Shown piece by piece: positions 42,565 to 51,211 of a stretch of 64,000 nucleotides of DNA. Position 1 is the first letter of the stretch; each line of letters opens with the position of its first letter. This DNA is from Streptomyces sp. NBC_00273 (GTDB lineage: Bacteria; Actinomycetota; Actinomycetes; Streptomycetales; Streptomycetaceae): assembly GCF_036178145.1 (NCBI RefSeq), contig NZ_CP108067.1, forward strand, positions 2,294,001 through 2,358,000. The letters are read 5' to 3'. The notes under the pieces are model-generated. The model searched no databases, was not told the origin of the DNA, and saw only the letters and a list, made by a program, of their open reading frames with translations. The translations under genes and the position numbers were made by a program.

Positions 42565-43245
42565 CTATTCCTGATCTTCTGTCCGCCGCTTCCCGGCCGC
42601 CTCGCCCGCCCCGTCCCCCGCGGCCGCCGCCGCCGGAGTCCCGTCCTCCCTGACCAACCCCAGGATGCGACGGGAGCCCATGCCCATGGCCACCAGGCTC
42701 AGCCCGTCGAACAGCAGGGCGAGGGAGAAGAAGGTTCCGATCACGTACAGACTGTTGCCGGGCCAGTTGGAGAGGATCAGGAAGCCCAGCAGGATCCCGA
42801 AGGCGCCCTGGACGACCGCGAGCCCGAAGTTGGCACCGCGCACCACCAGCGCCCCGACCAGCCGGAACACCCCGCCGGTCAGGAAGAGCAGCGCGGCGAA
42901 CATGGTCAGCGCCTCGGCGCTCGCCTCGGGACGGCGCAGGATCACGAAGCCCGCGGCCAGGTTGATCGCGGCGACGACGACGGCGAGCCAGAAGTAGTTG
43001 CTCCTGCGCCACTGCACGGCCTGCAGCAGACCCACCACACCGCCGATCAGCAGCAGCCAGCCGAAGAGGAACATCGAGGTGAGGGTGGCGACGGCGGTGT
43101 AGACGAGGCCGACCAGCCCGGCCAGCGCCAGCAGCACCCCGAGCGCGGTCATCAGCGCGAAACTGCGATTGAGCTTCTTCTTCTCGCGCTGCGGTTCCGG
43201 GCCCCCGACCTTGGCCCCGGTACGGTCCGCACGGTCTGCGCCCAT
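42565..43245 (-). CDS. HdeD/DUF308-like membrane protein
   Basis: 226 residues with a charged N-terminus and six hydrophobic helices in three pairs, and Gly-rich turns (GWLLLIGGVVGLLQAVQWRR, GGVFRLVGALVVRG, FFSLALLFDGLSLVAMGM). This is the DUF308/HdeD architecture linked to acid resistance in enterics; its role in actinobacteria is not known. The start at MGADRADRTG follows AGGAGGTGGCACG. Confidence 0.82.
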   Translation of the reverse strand: MGADRADRTGAKVGGPEPQREKKKLNRSFALMTALGVLLALAGLVGLVYTAVATLTSMFLFGWLLLIGGVVGLLQAVQWRRSNYFWLAVVVAAINLAAGFVILRRPEASAEALTMFAALLFLTGGVFRLVGALVVRGANFGLAVVQGAFGILLGFLILSNWPGNSLYVIGTFFSLALLFDGLSLVAMGMGSRRILGLVREDGTPAAAAAGDGAGEAAGKRRTEDQE

Positions 43246-43328
43246 GAACGTGCCACCTCCTCGCACCCCTGGGGGGTGCCTTGCCGATCAGGCCGGGCCC
43301 GACCGACGAGACACCCCCGAGGACTCCC

Positions 43329-43360
43329 TTGATCATAGGTATGACCGCCCGGGATAGCAT
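43329..43360 (+). promoter_or_regulatory. Candidate leaderless promoter of enoyl-CoA hydratase
   Basis: TTGATC (43329-43334) and GATAGC (43353-43358) are separated by 18 nt, and the expected start point falls at or within 3 nt of the ATG at 43368. No Shine-Dalgarno is present there, which fits a leaderless mRNA. Confidence 0.45.
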
Positions 43361-43367
43361 CCGGCGC

Positions 43368-44165
43368 ATGGACGCAGCCACGGACGCAACCCTCCTGCAC
43401 GCGGTCGCCGACGGGGTGGCCACGATCGTCATCTCGCACCCCGCCAAGCGCAACGCCATGACCGCCGCCATGTGGCGGGCGCTCCCGGAGCTGGTGACGG
43501 GCCTGGCGGACGACCCTGCGGTACGGGTGCTCGTACTGACCGGGGCCGGACCGACCTTCTGCGCGGGCGCCGACATCTCCTCGCTGACCGGGGACGCGGC
43601 GGAGCCCGGACACGCCACGGGCCCCGGGGCCGCCGGGGCCGCGGACCCGCGGGACCTGGCCGTGGCCGCCGAGGAGGCGCTGGCCGCCTTCCCCAAGCCC
43701 ACGCTGGCGGCGATCCGCGGCTTCTGCGTGGGCGGCGGCAGCCAGCTCGCGGCCGCCTGCGATCTGCGCTTCGCCGAGGAGGGGGCCTCCTTCGGGGTCA
43801 CCCCCGCCAAGCTCGGCATCGTCTACCCGGCGTCCTCCACCCGCAGGCTCGCTTCCCTGGTCGGCCCGGGCTGGGCCAAGTACCTCCTCTTCTCCGCGGA
43901 ACTGATCGGCGCGGAGACGGCGCTGCGCGCGGGGTTCCTGAACGAACTGCTGCCGGCCGGCCAACTGGACAAGCGCGTCGCCGAGTTCACCCGGATCCTG
44001 GCCTCGCGCTCACAGCTGACGCAGGCGGCGGCCAAGGAGTTCACGGACGGCCGGACCGACCGGGACGCGTACTGGAAGGACCAGGCCGCCGGGAGCGAGG
44101 ACACCGCGGAGGGCGTCGCCGCGTTCCTGGAGCGCCGGGCTCCGCGCTTCACGTGGACCCCCTGA
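43368..44165 (+). CDS. Enoyl-CoA hydratase/isomerase family protein
   Basis: 265 residues of the crotonase fold. Oxyanion-hole segments are KRNAMTAAMW with FCAGADISSL, and IRGFCVGGGSQLAAACDLRFA. The position following KLGIVYP, where catalytic Glu can occur, has Ala/Ser, so hydratase activity is uncertain and another crotonase reaction is possible. The ATG at 43368 is preferred because a promoter lies at leaderless distance; an in-frame ATG at 43341 exists. Convergent with the gene at 44176. Confidence 0.82.
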   Translation: MDAATDATLLHAVADGVATIVISHPAKRNAMTAAMWRALPELVTGLADDPAVRVLVLTGAGPTFCAGADISSLTGDAAEPGHATGPGAAGAADPRDLAVAAEEALAAFPKPTLAAIRGFCVGGGSQLAAACDLRFAEEGASFGVTPAKLGIVYPASSTRRLASLVGPGWAKYLLFSAELIGAETALRAGFLNELLPAGQLDKRVAEFTRILASRSQLTQAAAKEFTDGRTDRDAYWKDQAAGSEDTAEGVAAFLERRAPRFTWTP

Positions 44166-44178
44166 CGGCCGGCCGTCA
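44163..44178. repeat. Perfect palindrome spanning two convergent stop codons
   Basis: TGACGGCC-GGCCGTCA is perfectly symmetrical. Its ends are the stop codon of the enoyl-CoA hydratase gene and, on the other strand, that of the DJ-1 gene. It may act as a small bidirectional terminator, although it has no loop. Confidence 0.6.
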
Positions 44179-44805
44179 GCCGGGCAGGCCGTTCCCCCGC
44201 AGCATCTCGACGAGAGCCGCCGGGGCCTTGTCCGGTGAGCCGGCGTCGTAGGGCGGCTGGGGGTCGTACTCGGTCATCAGCTGCACGGCCCGGGCGAAGT
44301 CGTCGCCGGCGATCCGGCCGAGCAGGGTGAGCCCCATGTCGATCCCGGCGGACACCCCGGCGGCGGTGACGTACTTTCCGTCGAACACCACGCGCTCGCC
44401 GGTGGGCTCCACCCCGAGCTTCGGCAGCTTGTCCAGGTACAGCCAGTGGCTGGTGGCCCGGCGGCCGTCGAGCAGCCCGGCGGCGGCCAGCAGCAGGGAT
44501 CCGGTACACACCGAGGTGGTCCAGGTGGTGGTGGCGTCGACCGTGCGCAGCCAGTCCATGACCACGGGATTGGCCATCTCCCGGTCGGGATGCGGCCCCC
44601 CGGGCACGATCACGATGTCGGGCCGGGTGACCTCGTCGAGCCCCTTGTCGGCGACGAGCGCGAGCGACCCGTTGTCGGTCCGCACGGGCCCGGGCCGCTC
44701 GGAGACGAAGACGACCTCGGCGTCGGACAGCCGGCCGAGGGTGTCGAAGGGCCCGATGGCGTCCAGGGCGGTGAAGTGGTCGTAGAGAAGTACGGCGATC
44801 TGCAT
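44176..44805 (-). CDS. DJ-1/PfpI family protein
   Basis: 209 residues. The nucleophile-elbow cysteine is in TTSVCTGSLLLAAAGLL and the acidic position early in the fold is present (YDHFTALDAIGPFDTLG). Members include isonitrile hydratase-like enzymes; the exact reaction is unknown. GGAGGAGCC precedes the ATG. It is downstream of and parallel to the GlxA-type regulator at 44886, which has the same DJ-1 fold. Confidence 0.85.
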   Translation of the reverse strand: MQIAVLLYDHFTALDAIGPFDTLGRLSDAEVVFVSERPGPVRTDNGSLALVADKGLDEVTRPDIVIVPGGPHPDREMANPVVMDWLRTVDATTTWTTSVCTGSLLLAAAGLLDGRRATSHWLYLDKLPKLGVEPTGERVVFDGKYVTAAGVSAGIDMGLTLLGRIAGDDFARAVQLMTEYDPQPPYDAGSPDKAPAALVEMLRGNGLPG

Positions 44806-44885
44806 GGCTCCTCCGGAGCGCTGGTCGGAACAGTACGCCGCCCCGGTGGGGCGGCTCCTTCTGCTGGATGCGCCGGGGCCGGCCC

Positions 44886-45857
44886 TCAGCGGCGCGACGT
44901 GCGGAAACGGCGGCGGTACTCGGCGGGCGGCTGGCCGAGGGTCCGTACGAATGCCCGGCGCAACGCCTCCGGGTTCCCGTACCCGCAGGCCCGGGCGATC
45001 TGTGCGATCCCTTCCCCGCTCTCCTCGAGCAGCCGCCGCGCGTGGTCCACCCGGACCCGTTCGACGTACCGGCCGGGCGTGACCCCGGTCTCCGCCTGGA
45101 AGGCGCGTGCGAAGTGCCGCGGTGACAGTCGGGCCCGGGCGGCGAGGTGCTCGACGCCCAGCTTCTCCCCCGGGTGCTCGGCGATCCATTGCTGCACGTC
45201 CCTCAGCGGGTCCCGGCGGGCCGTCTGGGCGGCCAGTTGCGCGCTGAACTGCGCCTGGTTGCCGGGCCTGCGCAGGAACACCACCAGGTGCCGGGCGATC
45301 GTCAGGGCGACGTCCTGCCCGTGGTCCTCCTCCACCAGCGCCAGGGCGAGGTCGATCCCCGCCGTGACCCCCGCCGAGGTGGCCACCGGTCCGTCCCGTA
45401 CGTAGATCGGGTCCGGCTCGACGGCGACGGCCGGGTAGTCCCGCGCCATCCGCTCGCACGCGTTCCAGTGCGTCGTCGCCCGCCGCCCGTCGAGCAGCCC
45501 CGCCTCGGCCAGCAGCAGGCCTCCCGTGCACACGGAGACCAGCCGCTCCGCGCCACCCCCGTGGGTACGGAGCCAGTCGGTGAGCCGGGGCTCGAAGTCC
45601 GCCGAGAACCGTCCCCCGGGCACCAGGACCGTGGTGCCGGGCCCCGGCCGGGCGCTCGCCAGGTCCCCGTCCGGCACCAGCGTCAGCCCGCTGCTGGTGC
45701 GGACGGGCGCTCCCGCGGGAGAGACCGTCCGGATCGCGTACCCGGCCCGCCCCGGGAAGTGGGCGAGTGCGGCGAACACCTCCACCGGCCCGGTCACGTC
45801 CAGGCTCTGGACCCCGTCGTAGAGGAGGACGAGGACGGTGCGCGGCGATGACGACAT
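44886..45857 (-). CDS. GlxA-type AraC regulator with DJ-1 sensor domain
   Basis: 323 residues. The N-terminal DJ-1 domain (VLVLLYDGVQSLDVTGPVEVF, VSVCTGGLLLAEAGLL) precedes an AraC two-HTH domain (VEHLAARARLSPRHFARAF, then IAQIARACGYGNPEALRRAF). It is a transcriptional regulator that probably controls the adjacent DJ-1 gene 80 nt downstream. The ligand is unknown. The ATG start is preceded by a poor ribosome binding site. Confidence 0.87.
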   Translation of the reverse strand: MSSSPRTVLVLLYDGVQSLDVTGPVEVFAALAHFPGRAGYAIRTVSPAGAPVRTSSGLTLVPDGDLASARPGPGTTVLVPGGRFSADFEPRLTDWLRTHGGGAERLVSVCTGGLLLAEAGLLDGRRATTHWNACERMARDYPAVAVEPDPIYVRDGPVATSAGVTAGIDLALALVEEDHGQDVALTIARHLVVFLRRPGNQAQFSAQLAAQTARRDPLRDVQQWIAEHPGEKLGVEHLAARARLSPRHFARAFQAETGVTPGRYVERVRVDHARRLLEESGEGIAQIARACGYGNPEALRRAFVRTLGQPPAEYRRRFRTSRR

Positions 45858-45958
45858 GGCTTCATGGTGTTCCGCCCCCGCGATGGCCGCAATGACGTGC
45901 TTCCCACCTATCCGGCCATGCCGGGCACCCGTTCGCGCGCGGATAGGATCGGCACATC

Positions 45959-47596
45959 ATGACTGCAACCCTCGTCGCCAAGAAGCTCACCGCCGCGCAC
46001 GGTGAGCGCACCCTCTTCGCCGATCTCGACCTCGTCGTCGCCCCCGGCGACGTCATCGGCCTCGTCGGCGTGAACGGCGCCGGGAAGTCCACCCTGCTGC
46101 GGCTGCTCGCCGGGCTGGACGCCCCCGAGACGGGGGAGCTGCGGCTCTCCCCGCCCGGTGCCGCCGTCGGCCACCTCCCGCAGGAGCCGGAGCGCCGGCC
46201 CGAGGAGTCGGTCCGGGAGTTCCTGGCCCGCCGTACGGGCGTGGCGGCCGCGCAGGCCGAGCTCGACGCGGCGACGCAGGGTCTGGTGGACGGAACGCCC
46301 GGTGCGGACGACGCGTACGCGAACGCGCTGGACACGTGGCTGAACCTCGGCGGCGCCGACCTCGACGAGCGGGCCCAGGAGGTCGCCGACGAGCTCGGCC
46401 TCGCCGTCGGTCTCGACCTGCCCATGACGGCGCTCTCCGGCGGTCAGGCGGCCCGCGCGGGTCTCGCCTCCCTCCTGCTGTCGCGCTACGACGTCTTCCT
46501 GCTCGACGAGCCCACCAACGACCTGGACCTGGACGGTCTGGAGCGGCTGGAGCGGTTCGTCAAGGGGCTGCGGGCCGGCACGGTCGTGATCAGCCACGAC
46601 CGCGAGTTCCTGACCCGGACGGTCACCAAGGTCCTCGAACTCGACCTCGCGCAGCAGCAGATCAACCTCTACGGCGGCGGCTACGACTCCTACCTGGAGG
46701 AGCGCGAGCGCGCCCGCAACCACGCCCGCGAGGAGTTCGACGAGTACGCGGGCAAGAAGTCGGCGCTCGAAGGCCGGGCCCAGATGCAGCGCAACTGGAT
46801 GGACAAGGGCGTGCGCAACGCCCGCCGCAAGGCTTCCGACAACGACAAGATCGGCAAGAACCTGCGGGGCGAGTCGAGCGAGAAGCAAGCCGCCAAGGCT
46901 CGTCAGACGGCGCGGGCGATCGAGCGGCTGGAGGTCGTCGAGGAGCCCCGCAAGGAGTGGGAGCTGCGCATGGAGATCGCGGCGGCCCCGCGCTCGGGCT
47001 CCGTGGTGGCGACCCTGCGCGAGGCGGCCGTCAAGCGCGGGGACTTCTCCTTCGGCCCGGCGAGCCTGCAGATCGACTGGGCGGACCGGGTGGCGATCAC
47101 CGGGGCCAACGGCGCCGGCAAGTCCACCCTCCTCGCCGTGCTCCTGGGACGGCTGGCTCCGGACTCCGGCTCCGCCACCCTCGGCTCCGGCGTCCTGGTC
47201 GGCGAGGTGGACCAGGCGCGCGGCCTGTTCCTCGGCGACGAACCGCTGCTCGAAGCCTTCTGCGCGGCGGTCCCCGAGACCGAGCCGGCCGAGGTCCGCA
47301 CCCTGCTGGCCAAGTTCGGCCTCAAGGCGGCCCACGTCCTGCGCCCGGCGGCCACCCTCTCCCCGGGTGAGCGCACCCGTGCGGCGCTGGCCCTGCTCCA
47401 GGGCCGCGGGGTGAACCTGCTGGTCCTGGACGAGCCGACCAACCACCTCGACCTGCCGGCGATCGAACAGCTGGAGTCGGCCCTCGACGCCTACGAGGGC
47501 ACCCTCCTGCTGGTCACCCACGACCGCCGCATGCTGGACGCGGTGCACGTGACCCGCCGCCTGGAGGTCTCCGGCGGCAAGGTCACCGAGCTCTAG
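45959..47596 (+). CDS. ABC-F family ATPase
   Basis: 545 residues with two ABC domains and no membrane segment. The first has GVNGAGKSTLLRLLAG, LSGGQAARAGL and LLDEPTNDLDL. The second has GANGAGKSTLLAVLLG, LSPGERTRAAL and LDEPTNHLDL. A charged linker lies between (about 240-325). Such proteins act on the ribosome, in translation control or antibiotic protection; which applies here cannot be told. TAGGAT sits 9 nt before the ATG, so the mRNA is probably almost leaderless. Confidence 0.92.
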   Translation: MTATLVAKKLTAAHGERTLFADLDLVVAPGDVIGLVGVNGAGKSTLLRLLAGLDAPETGELRLSPPGAAVGHLPQEPERRPEESVREFLARRTGVAAAQAELDAATQGLVDGTPGADDAYANALDTWLNLGGADLDERAQEVADELGLAVGLDLPMTALSGGQAARAGLASLLLSRYDVFLLDEPTNDLDLDGLERLERFVKGLRAGTVVISHDREFLTRTVTKVLELDLAQQQINLYGGGYDSYLEERERARNHAREEFDEYAGKKSALEGRAQMQRNWMDKGVRNARRKASDNDKIGKNLRGESSEKQAAKARQTARAIERLEVVEEPRKEWELRMEIAAAPRSGSVVATLREAAVKRGDFSFGPASLQIDWADRVAITGANGAGKSTLLAVLLGRLAPDSGSATLGSGVLVGEVDQARGLFLGDEPLLEAFCAAVPETEPAEVRTLLAKFGLKAAHVLRPAATLSPGERTRAALALLQGRGVNLLVLDEPTNHLDLPAIEQLESALDAYEGTLLLVTHDRRMLDAVHVTRRLEVSGGKVTEL

Positions 47597-47606
47597 CGGA
47601 CACGAT

Positions 47607-48179
47607 CTAGGGAAGCCGGTCCGGGCGGGCGGCGATGTCCGTGGCCCAGGCGCGGAACGCGCGCAGGTCCTCGGGCGGGATGCGGAGTTCCTCGGGGACG
47701 AGGTCGGAGCGGGCCGCGTCGAGGAGGTCGGCGAGGCCGAGGTGGAACCAATCCCAGTGCACGGAGTTGTAAGCCACCATGAGCGGCCGGACCCGCTCCC
47801 GGATCGCGGCCGCCTCGGCGGCGTCGACCCCGGCGGCGGCCAGCCGCTCCAGGGTCGCCGCCCGGTGCCGGCGGTCGAACTCGGCGTCGAGGAAGGGTTC
47901 GAGCAGGTCGCCCCAGACGTCGGGCCGGGAGCGCAACGGGATCCCGTTGTCGGTGCAGAACTGCTCGAGCTCCGCCTGCCGGACGGACGTCACGAAGACG
48001 ATCTCGCCCGAGCGGGTGCGGATCTCGGGCGGAACGGCGGACGGATCGGCCTCCCGGACCGTGGACGCGCACAGCACGCCCCCGGGTGCGGCGTCGGGCA
48101 GGGCGCCGTCGCCTTCCGGGAGGCGGACGCGGTCACCGTCGAAGAGCGGGTCGAAGATCACCCGGACATCGTCTCCCAC
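47607..48179 (-). CDS. Conserved protein of unknown function
   Basis: About 190 residues from the GTG giving VGDDVRVIFDPLFDGDRVRLPEGD. The rest is a helical, acidic protein with RQAELEQFCTDNGIPLRSRPDVWGDLLEPFLDAEF and HWDWFHLGLADLL. I do not recognise the family. The start is uncertain: GTG at 48161 is also possible, and the longer open frame upstream is low-complexity and overlaps another candidate gene. It converges on the ABC-F gene with a 10-nt gap. Confidence 0.6.
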   Translation of the reverse strand: MGDDVRVIFDPLFDGDRVRLPEGDGALPDAAPGGVLCASTVREADPSAVPPEIRTRSGEIVFVTSVRQAELEQFCTDNGIPLRSRPDVWGDLLEPFLDAEFDRRHRAATLERLAAAGVDAAEAAAIRERVRPLMVAYNSVHWDWFHLGLADLLDAARSDLVPEELRIPPEDLRAFRAWATDIAARPDRLP

Positions 48180-48214
48180 GACCGCCCCATATGGGAACGT
48201 TTGTGCGAGATCGC

Positions 48215-48427
48215 CTATTCGGGACCCTTTCGACGGCCCCGGTACCCGTGGTCTTGCCCCGGGCGGTCGAGGCGGCTCGCCTCGTCCGTGTCCGCGGCGC
48301 GGACGGGCCCGGGCCCGGGCTTCGGACCCGGCTTCGGGGGCTGCTCGGGCTGCGGGACCTGCCGCTCCTTCCCGCCGTCGTTCCCGGCGCGGTGCGGGCC
48401 TCCGCCGGCTCCACCCTGTTCGTCCAT
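48215..48427 (-). CDS. Possible small Pro/Gly-rich protein
   Basis: 70 residues starting MDEQGGAGGGPHRAGNDGG, with a central PEQPPKPGPKPGPGP stretch, charged throughout and presumably disordered. GAGAGGACGCGCC upstream offers a ribosome binding site. Its low complexity means it could be a chance open frame. Confidence 0.35.
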   Translation of the reverse strand: MDEQGGAGGGPHRAGNDGGKERQVPQPEQPPKPGPKPGPGPVRAADTDEASRLDRPGQDHGYRGRRKGPE

Positions 48428-48487
48428 GGCGCGTCCTCTCTCTCACCCGGCGGCTGCCCGGGACGCGACCCGCCAAACCGGACCCGT

Positions 48488-49267
48488 TCAGGCCGCCCGG
48501 TCCGCCGGAGGCCGGCGCTTGCGGGCCATCCGGGCAGCCACGAACGTGCGCGGCAGGTGGCGGGCGGCGAGGGCGTAGGCGCGGTAGCGGCGGCCGGTGA
48601 TGCTGACCGGGCGGCGCAGGGCGAGGTCCTTCAGGGCCTGCGCGACCACGGCCTCCGGCTCCAGCCAGACCGCGTCGCGCAGCGCGCTGACGTCCATGCC
48701 GGCCCGCTCCTGGAACTCGGTGCGGGTGAAGCCGGGGACCACGGCCAGCACCCGGACCCCGTACGGCGCCATGTCCACCCTGAGGGACTCGCTGAAGGCG
48801 GTGATCCAGGCCTTGGCGGCCCCGTAGGTCCCGGTCGGCAGGAGTCCCGCCACCGAGGAGACGTTGAGGACCGCGCCCCGGCGGCGTGCGCGCAGGCCCG
48901 GCAGCACGGCGTGGGTGAGCCGGAGCGGGACCTTGACCAGCAGGTCGAGCATCCGCTCCTCCTCCTCGACCGGGCTGTGGGGGAAGGGCGCGGGCAGCCC
49001 GAAGCCCGCGTTGTTGACCAGGATGTCCACGGGCCGGACCGGGTCGGCGAGCCGCTCGGTGACGGCCGCGCAGTCCGCCGGGTCCAGCAGGTCGGCGGGC
49101 AGCACCTCGGACGCGGTGCCGTACGTGCGGGCCAGTTCGGCGGCGACGGCGTCGAGTCGGTCCTTGTCCCGGGCCACGAGGACCAGGTCGCAGCCCTTGG
49201 CGGCGAAGCCGCGGGCGAAGGCCGCGCCCAGTCCGGCGCTGGCCCCGGTGATCAGTACGGTGGTCAA
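48488..49267 (-). CDS. Short-chain dehydrogenase/reductase
   Basis: 259 residues of the classical SDR fold. TGASAGLGAAFARGF is the cofactor glycine motif, LVNNAGFG the core strand, the catalytic Ser is in NVSSVAG and the catalytic pair in YGAAK. Basic residues after strand 2 (VARDKDRL) suggest NADP preference. The basic C-terminal 40 residues may bind membrane. The start is TTG, with AAGGAAG about 10 nt upstream in the end of the preceding gene; a 7-nt gap suggests co-transcription. Confidence 0.88.
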   Translation of the reverse strand: MTTVLITGASAGLGAAFARGFAAKGCDLVLVARDKDRLDAVAAELARTYGTASEVLPADLLDPADCAAVTERLADPVRPVDILVNNAGFGLPAPFPHSPVEEEERMLDLLVKVPLRLTHAVLPGLRARRRGAVLNVSSVAGLLPTGTYGAAKAWITAFSESLRVDMAPYGVRVLAVVPGFTRTEFQERAGMDVSALRDAVWLEPEAVVAQALKDLALRRPVSITGRRYRAYALAARHLPRTFVAARMARKRRPPADRAA

Positions 49268-49274
49268 GACTCGT

Positions 49275-50450
49275 TCACTTCCTTGTGGTGGCGGGCGCGG
49301 CGTACGCCTGGGCGACGTCGACGAGGAACCGGGCCTCGTCCGCCAGGTCCCCGCCCTCCTGCGAGGTGTGGATCGCGGCGGGCAGTTCCAGCGCGGCCGC
49401 CTCGCCCGGCTGCCCGGGCGCCCCGTCGAGCTTGGCCTGCCGGGCCTCCTTCAGTACGCGGGCCAGTGCGTGGGCGGTGGCCCGCTGCTCGGGGACCCCG
49501 TCTCCGGTGACCTGGCCGCGGGCCTGTTCCAAGGCGCCCGGGGCCACGTACTCGCCCAGGATCAAGATCGCGTCGCGCGTCTCGATGACCTTGCGGTACA
49601 CGAGCAGGTTGCGCGGGACCGGCGGCCACATCAGCTCCATCACCCGCCAGGCGCGCGGCTTGTTGAGCGCCACGTGCGGCACCGCTTCGACCAGGTCGCG
49701 CCACAGCGGCCACAGCCGCCAGGTGGTGGCGATGTCGGCGCAGGTGCGCCGGAAGGTGAACAGGGTGGGCACGAGGATCGCGGCGGCGCGCAGCAGGCCG
49801 TGCAGGTTCATGAGCAGGGGGAGGGCGGGCATCGCCCAGGTGCTGCCGAACAGGGCCTTGAGCAGGTACGCCAGCCAGAACAGTCCGGCGAGGGCGGTGC
49901 CGAGGCCGAACAGGCGCAGCCCGGCGGCCAGGCCCCGGCTCTCGGTACGGCGGCTGTAGCGCGAGCACAGGGCCACGCAGACGATGTTGGCGGTCACGTG
50001 CGCGGAGATCAGGACCAGCCAGTAGGCGAGGGAGGGCACCGGGTCGCCGACCGGCGGCATGGTGTGCGTGCCGTGGTCGGGCGCGGCCGCGTCCAGCGCG
50101 AGGAGCGCGCCGAGCCAGGCCGCGGTGGCGACGCAGGCGGTGAGCTGGAGCCGACGGCCGCGGGTGGTGGCGGCCACGAAGTAGAGGACGGCGCCGGCCG
50201 ACAGCACCCCGATGAGGTTGCGGACGAGGCCGATGGTGTGGGCGTAGCCCGGGCCGCGGCTCATCGCGTACGAGACGACGTCCGGGAGGTTGAGGGTCAT
50301 CGCGGCGGCGGCGGTGGCGACGGCCAGCCACAGGCCGCGCTGCTGGGGGGAGCGCAGGGCTCCGGGGGCGCGGAGCAGGACGGCGGTCCACAGGCACACC
50401 ACGCTGGGGACGGCGAGCCAGTTGCCGAAGGCGGTCAGGTCACTTGCCAT
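49275..50450 (-). CDS. MAB_1171c-type membrane protein
   Basis: 391 residues. Seven or so hydrophobic helices occupy residues 5-245, followed by a cytosolic domain of about 140 residues that is rich in Arg and Leu. This matches the MAB_1171c-type putative transporters (DUF6545 region) of actinobacteria, whose function is unproven. The ATG overlaps the upstream metallopeptidase gene by 11 nt. These two families are commonly adjacent, which suggests a functional pair. Confidence 0.75.
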   Translation of the reverse strand: MASDLTAFGNWLAVPSVVCLWTAVLLRAPGALRSPQQRGLWLAVATAAAAMTLNLPDVVSYAMSRGPGYAHTIGLVRNLIGVLSAGAVLYFVAATTRGRRLQLTACVATAAWLGALLALDAAAPDHGTHTMPPVGDPVPSLAYWLVLISAHVTANIVCVALCSRYSRRTESRGLAAGLRLFGLGTALAGLFWLAYLLKALFGSTWAMPALPLLMNLHGLLRAAAILVPTLFTFRRTCADIATTWRLWPLWRDLVEAVPHVALNKPRAWRVMELMWPPVPRNLLVYRKVIETRDAILILGEYVAPGALEQARGQVTGDGVPEQRATAHALARVLKEARQAKLDGAPGQPGEAAALELPAAIHTSQEGGDLADEARFLVDVAQAYAAPATTRK

Positions 50451-50940
50451 CGGTGCCCCGCTCGTACCCCATGGCGGACTCCAGTCGGGCCAGGGTGCCC
50501 CGGGCGCCGTTCGCGGACCGCGGGCCTGCGTTCGCCGTGCGGATGCGGATCATGCTGGCGAGCATCTCCGCCTCCTGCTCCTGCCGGGTGGTGTAGTTGG
50601 TGCGGCCGAGCACCACGGGGGCGTTCCCGTCGGTCTCCTCCCCTTCCAGGGAGTGGTGGCCGAAGAGGATGTGGCCCAGCTCGTGGAGGACGATGTGCTC
50701 CCGGTGCAGCGGGGTGGTCTGCGCCTCGTAGAAGACGTAGTCGACGCTGGCCGTGCCCACCCACAGTCCGCAGACCCCGGACTCCGCCGCTTCCTTGGGG
50801 AGCGGATGGAGCCGGATGGGACGGCCGCGCCGCTCGGCTATCCGTCGACACAGGTCGTCGAGGGAGAAGGGGTGGGTCAGATCCAGATGGCCGAGAATCT
50901 GCTCGCACCTTTTGCGGATGCTGAGTTGCCGGTGGGGCAT
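50440..50940 (-). CDS. ImmA/IrrE-like metallopeptidase
   Basis: 166 residues with the gluzincin motif EHIVLHELGHILFGH (HExxH), a third-ligand region further on (TTRQEQEAEMLASMI) and an N-terminal helical part. It lacks a separate DNA-binding domain. Relatives cleave repressors in response to a signal. It is translationally coupled to the membrane protein at 49275, which could supply that signal. The ATG is preceded by GAGGGATCAC. Confidence 0.8.
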   Translation of the reverse strand: MPHRQLSIRKRCEQILGHLDLTHPFSLDDLCRRIAERRGRPIRLHPLPKEAAESGVCGLWVGTASVDYVFYEAQTTPLHREHIVLHELGHILFGHHSLEGEETDGNAPVVLGRTNYTTRQEQEAEMLASMIRIRTANAGPRSANGARGTLARLESAMGYERGTDGK

Positions 50941-51211
50941 GTGATCCCTCTTCGGACCCTTTCCGGGGCAACGGCGGTAGGCGTGTATGGGCATGGGCAT
51001 GACGTCCTGTGCCTTCGAGGCGGCCTCGGGGAATGCGGTCCTGAGGGGAAAACGCGGAAGCCCGTCCGCCGAGTGACGAACGGGCGTTCCACCATGCCTA
51101 CAGATCTTGTACGCGAGTTGGCAAGGCAAGTCCCCAGGTGGGGAAGCTATTCGGCCACTCGGTACGAAGACCGACACGCTCCGGGTGGCTGCAAGACACC
51201 CTTGACGGCTC
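50941..51211. promoter_or_regulatory. Intergenic region upstream of ImmA-like gene
   Basis: 271 nt without a clear gene. On the minus strand TTGCCA and TAGGCA are 18 nt apart (51101-51125 region), a plausible promoter. A short inverted repeat GCCCGT/ACGGGC (51060-51085) lies in the leader. Confidence 0.35.
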
